From: Terriglobales bacterium
GTDB lineage: Bacteria > Acidobacteriota > Terriglobia > Terriglobales > Acidobacteriaceae
DNA: 45,277 nucleotides
Reading direction: 5' to 3'
Assembly (NCBI GenBank): GCA_025451215.1
Contig: JANWKU010000162.1
Span: forward strand, 1-45,277
Shown: positions 40,943 through 45,277 of the stretch, piece after piece
Position numbering within the stretch: the first letter of the stretch is position 1
Layout of the letters: every line of letters starts with the position of its first letter
Translations under genes and position numbers: made by a program
Notes under the pieces: model-generated
What the model was told of the DNA's origin: nothing
Seen by the model: the letters and a program-made list of their open reading frames with translations, nothing else
Databases searched by the model: none

Positions 40943-43591
40943 ATGCGCTATAACGTCAAATTCATATGGACTGTCCTCACCATTTCCTTCTTACTTCTTA
41001 TTGTCGGCGCTGCCAGCGCCCAAGATAATTCCAATTTACCTTTCATGAATCCCAAGCTTTCGCCTGAAGCTCGAGCGGCGGATCTTGTTCATCGCATGAC
41101 TTTAGAGGAGAAGGCCTCGCAGCTTGTGAATCAAGCGCGAGCCATTCCGCGCCTCGGAGTTCCCGAGTATGACTGGTGGAGCGAAGCCCTGCACGGCGTC
41201 ATTGCCGACGGCACCACGGAGTTTCCGGAGCCGGTCGGCCTTGCCGCTACCTTCGATGTGCCCCGCATTCACGAGATGGCCACTGATATTGGCACCGAAG
41301 GACGCATCGTGCATGTTCAAGCGGTACGCAACGGGACCAACCCCTTCTTTCATGGCCTCGATTTCTGGGCCCCTAACGTCAACATCTTCCGCGATCCGCG
41401 CTGGGGCCGTGGACAAGAGACCTATGGCGAAGACCCGTTCCTGAGCGGCCGCATGGCGGTGGCGTTTGTCACCGGTATGCAAGGGGACGATCCTAATTAT
41501 TACCGCGTCATTTCCACGCCCAAGCATTTCGATGTTCACAGTGGTCCCGAGCCTACGCGTCACATGGCGGACGTGGATGTAAGCAAGCACGATGAAGAAG
41601 ACACTTATCTGCCGGCATTTCGTGCCGCGGTCGTGGAAGGCCATGCGGGGTCCGTGATGTGCGCTTATAACGCGATCAATGGCGAACCCGCCTGCGCGAA
41701 CCAGTTTCTGCTACAGCACACGCTTCGCGGTGCATGGCAATTTCAGGGATACGTTGTTTCTGATTGCGGTGCAGTGGTGGACATTTTTGACGGACACCAT
41801 TACCGCGCAACCCAACCACAGGCCTCAGCCATTTCGATTGAGCGCGGTATGGACAATGAATGCGTTGACGGCGGAACTAAAGTCACGGACGACCACGACT
41901 ACAAGGCGTACGTCGAGGCAGTGCAGCAGGGATATCTTCCAGAAAGCGCGGTTGATACCGCTCTCATTCGCCTGTTCACCGCAAGAATGCGCCTTGGCAT
42001 GTTCGATTCTCCATCCATCGTGCCGTACATCAAAATTGATGAAAAAGAACTCGACAGCGCCGCGCATCGCGATCTGGCTCGCCGCATGGCGGATGAAGCC
42101 ATGGTGCTGCTAAAGAACGACGGCGTACTGCCGTTTAAATCTGTGAAGCGCATCGCCGTGGTCGGTCCTCTTGCCGACCAGACTCCTGTTCTGCTTGGCA
42201 ACTACAACGGCACTCCCACTCATACCGTAAGCGTGCTGGAGGGAATGAAAGCCGAATTCCCGAATGCGAAAATCACTTATGTCCCGGGCATTCAATTTCT
42301 CGCCACAAACGTAGGAGTTTCCGTTCCAGCATCGCTGTTCACAACGCCCGATAGGAAGCCCGGGCTCAAAGCCGAATACAGTTCAGGCACGCGCCGCGAA
42401 ACCAAAACGCAACCTCTCACATCGCGGACCGAATCCGGCCTGGATCTGAACGACAGCAACCTTCCGGAGCAGGCGAAAGCAGCTAAAAACTTGCTGGTGC
42501 GGTGGACGGGATTTCTCAACCCTAACGCGACCGGCGATTACTTGCTCGGCGTTAAGACTGACGGGTTTGCGACTCTTACAGTGGACGGAAAGCAGGTAAC
42601 ACGAGTATTTCGCGCTCGGTCCGGTCTCGGACGGGTCCATTTGGATAAGGGAGAGCCGGTCCCATTCGATGTAACCTATGCCCACATTGGCGGGGGAAAA
42701 ATCGAAGCGCAACTCATCTGGACGCCGGTGAACAATACACCTGATCCAGCGGCAATTACCGCGGCGAAAAATGCGGATGTGGTCGTCGCCGTGGTAGGAA
42801 TCACCAGCCGCCTCGAAGGAGAGGAGATGCCCGTTGACCAACCCGGTTTTCTGGGGGGTGACCGCACCAACATCGAGATGCCTGAACCGGAGGAAGACCT
42901 GGTCAAGGCAGTCGCCGCAACTGGTAAGCCGCTGGTTGTCGTGCTCACGAACGGCAGCGCTCTCGGCGTGAACTGGGAAAAAGCGCACGCCAATGCAATC
43001 CTCGAAGCGTGGTATCCCGGCGAAGAAGGCGGAGCCGCTATTGCTGAAACGCTGAGCGGAAAAAACAATCCCGCCGGACGCCTGCCAGTCACGTTCTATA
43101 AAGATGTCCATCAACTGCCGAATTTCGAAGACTACTCGATGGAAGGCCGCACCTATCGCTACTTCAAAGGCGAGCCGCTCTGGCCTTTTGGATATGGACT
43201 GAGCTATACGACGTTCAGCTATAGCGACCTTAATCTGCCGGATGCCACGATCAACGCAGGCGATCCTCTGAGCGCATCCGTTATGGTCACCAACTCCGGC
43301 AAGGTTGCTGGAGACGAAGTCGTGCAGCTTTACCTCAAGTTTCCCGATGTCGCGGGCGCGCCGATCCGGGCCCTCCGCGGTTTTCAGCGGATCCATCTGG
43401 AACCCGGAGCCAACCAGAAGGTTGAATTTCATCTCAATCCGCGCGATCTGAGCATGGTCAGCGAAGCCGGAGACATCATGGTGGCTCAAGGTAAATACAC
43501 ACTATCAGTCGGAAGCGGTCAGCCCGGTACTGGGGTTCCGTCCACCAGCAAGAACTTTGAGGTCAATGGACAAATTTTGCTGCCGGAATAA
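40943..43591 (+). CDS. GH3 glycosidase with PA14 domain (beta-xylosidase/arabinosidase type)
   Basis: The 882-residue enzyme has a signal peptide ending GAASAQ. The GH3 N-terminal barrel carries nucleophile Asp274 (GYVVSDCGAV) and the substrate-binding KHFDVHSGPEPTRH segment. The GH3 C-terminal alpha/beta domain is interrupted by a PA14 domain at about residues 470-600 (GLKAEYSS… VRWTGFLNPNATGDYLLGVKTDGFATLTVDGK). A fibronectin-III-like domain ends the protein (GEPLWPFGYGLSYTTFSYS…). The DWWSEALHG motif and WAPNVNIFRDPRWGRGQETYGEDP match bacterial xylan 1,4-beta-xylosidases. It would degrade oligosaccharides freed by the other enzymes. AGGGAG lies 6 bases before the ATG. Confidence 0.92.
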   Translation: MRYNVKFIWTVLTISFLLLIVGAASAQDNSNLPFMNPKLSPEARAADLVHRMTLEEKASQLVNQARAIPRLGVPEYDWWSEALHGVIADGTTEFPEPVGLAATFDVPRIHEMATDIGTEGRIVHVQAVRNGTNPFFHGLDFWAPNVNIFRDPRWGRGQETYGEDPFLSGRMAVAFVTGMQGDDPNYYRVISTPKHFDVHSGPEPTRHMADVDVSKHDEEDTYLPAFRAAVVEGHAGSVMCAYNAINGEPACANQFLLQHTLRGAWQFQGYVVSDCGAVVDIFDGHHYRATQPQASAISIERGMDNECVDGGTKVTDDHDYKAYVEAVQQGYLPESAVDTALIRLFTARMRLGMFDSPSIVPYIKIDEKELDSAAHRDLARRMADEAMVLLKNDGVLPFKSVKRIAVVGPLADQTPVLLGNYNGTPTHTVSVLEGMKAEFPNAKITYVPGIQFLATNVGVSVPASLFTTPDRKPGLKAEYSSGTRRETKTQPLTSRTESGLDLNDSNLPEQAKAAKNLLVRWTGFLNPNATGDYLLGVKTDGFATLTVDGKQVTRVFRARSGLGRVHLDKGEPVPFDVTYAHIGGGKIEAQLIWTPVNNTPDPAAITAAKNADVVVAVVGITSRLEGEEMPVDQPGFLGGDRTNIEMPEPEEDLVKAVAATGKPLVVVLTNGSALGVNWEKAHANAILEAWYPGEEGGAAIAETLSGKNNPAGRLPVTFYKDVHQLPNFEDYSMEGRTYRYFKGEPLWPFGYGLSYTTFSYSDLNLPDATINAGDPLSASVMVTNSGKVAGDEVVQLYLKFPDVAGAPIRALRGFQRIHLEPGANQKVEFHLNPRDLSMVSEAGDIMVAQGKYTLSVGSGQPGTGVPSTSKNFEVNGQILLPE

Positions 43592-43621
43592 TTTTGTAAT
43601 GTCCTTATGCCCACGGCTACA

Positions 43622-43658
43622 TTTCAGACGTCCAGCAGAAAATGCTGGGCGTCTGGAA
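43622..43658. repeat. 16-bp hairpin after the GH3 gene
   Basis: TTTCAGACGTCCAGCA pairs with TGCTGGGCGTCTGGAA around a GAAAA loop, with two G-U pairs, and an outer CACGG/CCGTG pair encloses it. No T-run follows, so it is better seen as a palindromic repeat or an mRNA 3'-end protector than a classical terminator. It shares CAGACGT with the hairpin at 39635-39657. Confidence 0.55.
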
Positions 43659-43719
43659 ATCCGTGCCTTCGACCTAGACAGGCTTTTCTTAAGCCGAAGC
43701 TTTCGTGAATGGAGGGAAT

Positions 43720-45258
43720 ATGCTTTCGCAATTCCTTAAGAAGATACTTTGGATATTCGCCTTCGCTGGTTGCGCTTGGGCGCAGCAACCCAAGTCATGT
43801 GCCAACCTGAAAAACTTCACAGTTCCAAATGTCGAGATCACAAAGGCTGCGGCGATTCCAGCGGGAACAACAGAACCAAATCAGTGGGGGCCTGGCCACA
43901 GTGCGCCGCTTCCCGCATACTGCCGGGTTGAAGGCGTGATTAATCGACGGACCGGAGTTAACGGCGAAGAGTTTGGTATTCGCTTCGCGTTAGCCATGCC
44001 TGAGAAGTGGAATGGAGACTTTCTCATGCAGGGCGGCGGTGGCAGCAATGGCGTGGTGATGCCCCCACTTGGTATAAATGCCGCGGGAGACACACCCGCG
44101 CTCATGCGCGGATTCGCCGTAGTCAGCACGGACACAGGTCACAAGAGCCGCCGCGCCGGCTTTGATTTCGGTTTCGAGAAAGACCAGCAAGCGAATCTGG
44201 ATTTCGCGTATCTCGCCAATGCCGAAGTCGCCAAGCTGGCCAAACAACTCATCGCGCAATACTACGAAAAGCCGGCAGCATTTTCGTACTTCTCGGGATG
44301 TTCCACCGGCGGGCGCGAGGGCATGATTCTTTCGCAGCGTTATCCTACAATCTTCAACGGGATCATTTCCGGTGATCCCGCCATGCGTACCGGCCTGTCC
44401 AACCTTGCGATTGGGAAGTGGATTCCAGTTGCCCTCAATCAGATTGCGCCGAAGGATGCAGACGGCAAGCCAATCATTACCCAGGCGATTACCGACAGCG
44501 ACCGTAAGCTGATCATCGACGTGCTTTTGAAGGAATGTGACGCCCAAGACGGAATAGCCGATCACATAATCTCCGATCCGCTAGCATGTCATTTTGATCC
44601 GGCGGTGCTGACGTGCAAAGAAGGACAGACCGAATCCTGCCTGGCGCCGAACAAAGTCGCCGCGATAAAGAAGGTCATGGGTGGGCCAAAAACATCGGAA
44701 GGAAACCAGGTTTACCCCGGACTTTTATACGACACGGGCATCACCGCGAGCGGCCCCATCCGCGGAATTCTCTCGCCAGGTCCCGGCATCTTCGGACCAG
44801 CGCCCACTGTAATGGAAGTGGATGTCGAGAAAGAAGCCTTGGCCGACGCTCAGCCGCTTGTGGACTCGCTGTCCACGAACCTCACTACTTTCTCCGGCCA
44901 TGGAGGAAAACTGATTTTCTACCATGGCGACAGCGATCCCTGGTTCTCGCCGCTCGACACGTTCGAATACTACACAAACATGGCGGAAGCGAACGGGGGT
45001 CCTCAGGAAGTATCCAAATGGAGCCAGTTTTATTTTGTTCCCGGCATGTCACATTGCGGCGGAGGACCGGGCCTGGATCAATTCGATCTGTTGACTGCGA
45101 TGGCTAACTGGGTGGAAAAAGGGATTGCGCCTGTCTCAGTAGTCGCTACAGGCAAAGCATTTCCTGGGCGTAGCCGTCCTCTATGTCCCTATCCCAAACA
45201 CGCCCAATATAAAGGTCAGGGCGATTCAGAAGCCGCAAGCAATTTCGAATGTCGTTGA
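43720..45258 (+). CDS. Tannase / feruloyl esterase family protein
   Basis: The 512-residue secreted protein (signal ending FAGCAWAQ) belongs to the PF07519-type tannase/feruloyl esterase family. The nucleophile elbow is GCSTGGREG with Cys194-Ser195. Its lid region contains multiple cysteines (KECDAQDGIADHI, LACHFDP, LTCKEGQTESC) typical of the family. The acid region is FYHGDSDPWFSPLDT, and the His-Cys motif is GMSHCGGGPG, whose Cys pairs with Cys194 in characterised members. It hydrolyses gallate or ferulate esters, or related acyl esters. ATG 43720 has GGAGG just upstream. The gene is complete and ends 19 bases before the window edge. Confidence 0.92.
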   Translation: MLSQFLKKILWIFAFAGCAWAQQPKSCANLKNFTVPNVEITKAAAIPAGTTEPNQWGPGHSAPLPAYCRVEGVINRRTGVNGEEFGIRFALAMPEKWNGDFLMQGGGGSNGVVMPPLGINAAGDTPALMRGFAVVSTDTGHKSRRAGFDFGFEKDQQANLDFAYLANAEVAKLAKQLIAQYYEKPAAFSYFSGCSTGGREGMILSQRYPTIFNGIISGDPAMRTGLSNLAIGKWIPVALNQIAPKDADGKPIITQAITDSDRKLIIDVLLKECDAQDGIADHIISDPLACHFDPAVLTCKEGQTESCLAPNKVAAIKKVMGGPKTSEGNQVYPGLLYDTGITASGPIRGILSPGPGIFGPAPTVMEVDVEKEALADAQPLVDSLSTNLTTFSGHGGKLIFYHGDSDPWFSPLDTFEYYTNMAEANGGPQEVSKWSQFYFVPGMSHCGGGPGLDQFDLLTAMANWVEKGIAPVSVVATGKAFPGRSRPLCPYPKHAQYKGQGDSEAASNFECR

Positions 45259-45277
45259 TTGCAAACTGTCGAAATGA

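Noticed and set aside
32668-43489. Long minus-strand frames over the GH43, GH51 and GH3 genes (for example 31668-32630 and 42383-43489)
   Set aside because: They are antisense shadows of well-supported genes, caused by codon bias. The plus-strand proteins carry family motifs and catalytic residues.

Overview
The window looks like a chromosomal segment of an Acidobacteriota bacterium, probably class Terriglobia. This is inferred from protein character: a FecR/DUF6600 protein, lactonase-type and FG-GAP secreted proteins, GH127/GH51/tannase-family enzymes, and short palindromic intergenic repeats. No 16S gene is present, so the assignment is not proven. Base composition is moderately GC-rich and all reading frames use ordinary bacterial starts (ATG, GTG, TTG).

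Layout. 1-3277: end of the alpha ribosomal operon (rpsM end, rpsK, rpsD, rpoA, rplQ) closed by a perfect 10-bp terminator hairpin. Every spacer in this operon carries a 7-bp-periodic palindromic repeat. 3356-9296: housekeeping and small accessory genes (membrane-anchored hypothetical, secreted hypothetical, MFS transporter, guaB-vanZ, tRNA-Gly, an ABC ATPase, a single-domain response regulator). 9590-10522: a 1-Cys peroxiredoxin preceded by a probable leaderless cysteine leader peptide and an attenuator-like structure. 10830-16589: a FecR/DUF6600 cell-surface protein, a Kelch-like propeller, a composite palindromic repeat and a hybrid histidine kinase. 16978-18273: a YegD-like Hsp70-family protein behind a structured leader.

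18353-28054 is an accessory stretch organised around two tRNA genes. The 3' half of tRNA-Leu(CAA) is duplicated 1.4 kb away, enclosing a single lipoprotein gene of the lactonase propeller type. The 3' part of tRNA-Glu(TTC) is repeated twice downstream, enclosing a small IPT/TIG-type lipoprotein and then a large FG-GAP/Ig-like secreted protein. No integrase is visible. Between the two tRNA loci lie an NTF2-like protein, a Gln-rich secreted protein, a PrxQ-type peroxiredoxin, a 58-residue Cys-rich protein and a DinB-family protein.

28215-45258 is a secreted plant-polysaccharide locus: type B carboxylesterase, an unknown secreted protein, GH43 with a ricin-like tail, two tandem GH51 arabinofuranosidases, GH127, an esterase-D-type hydrolase, a GH3 with PA14, and a tannase/feruloyl-esterase family protein. 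Together these would strip arabinose side chains and ester-linked phenolics from arabinan or arabinoxylan and hydrolyse the resulting oligosaccharides. No transporter, TonB receptor or regulator gene is in the window, but LacI-type operator-like palindromes lie before the first GH51, the GH127 and the esterase genes.
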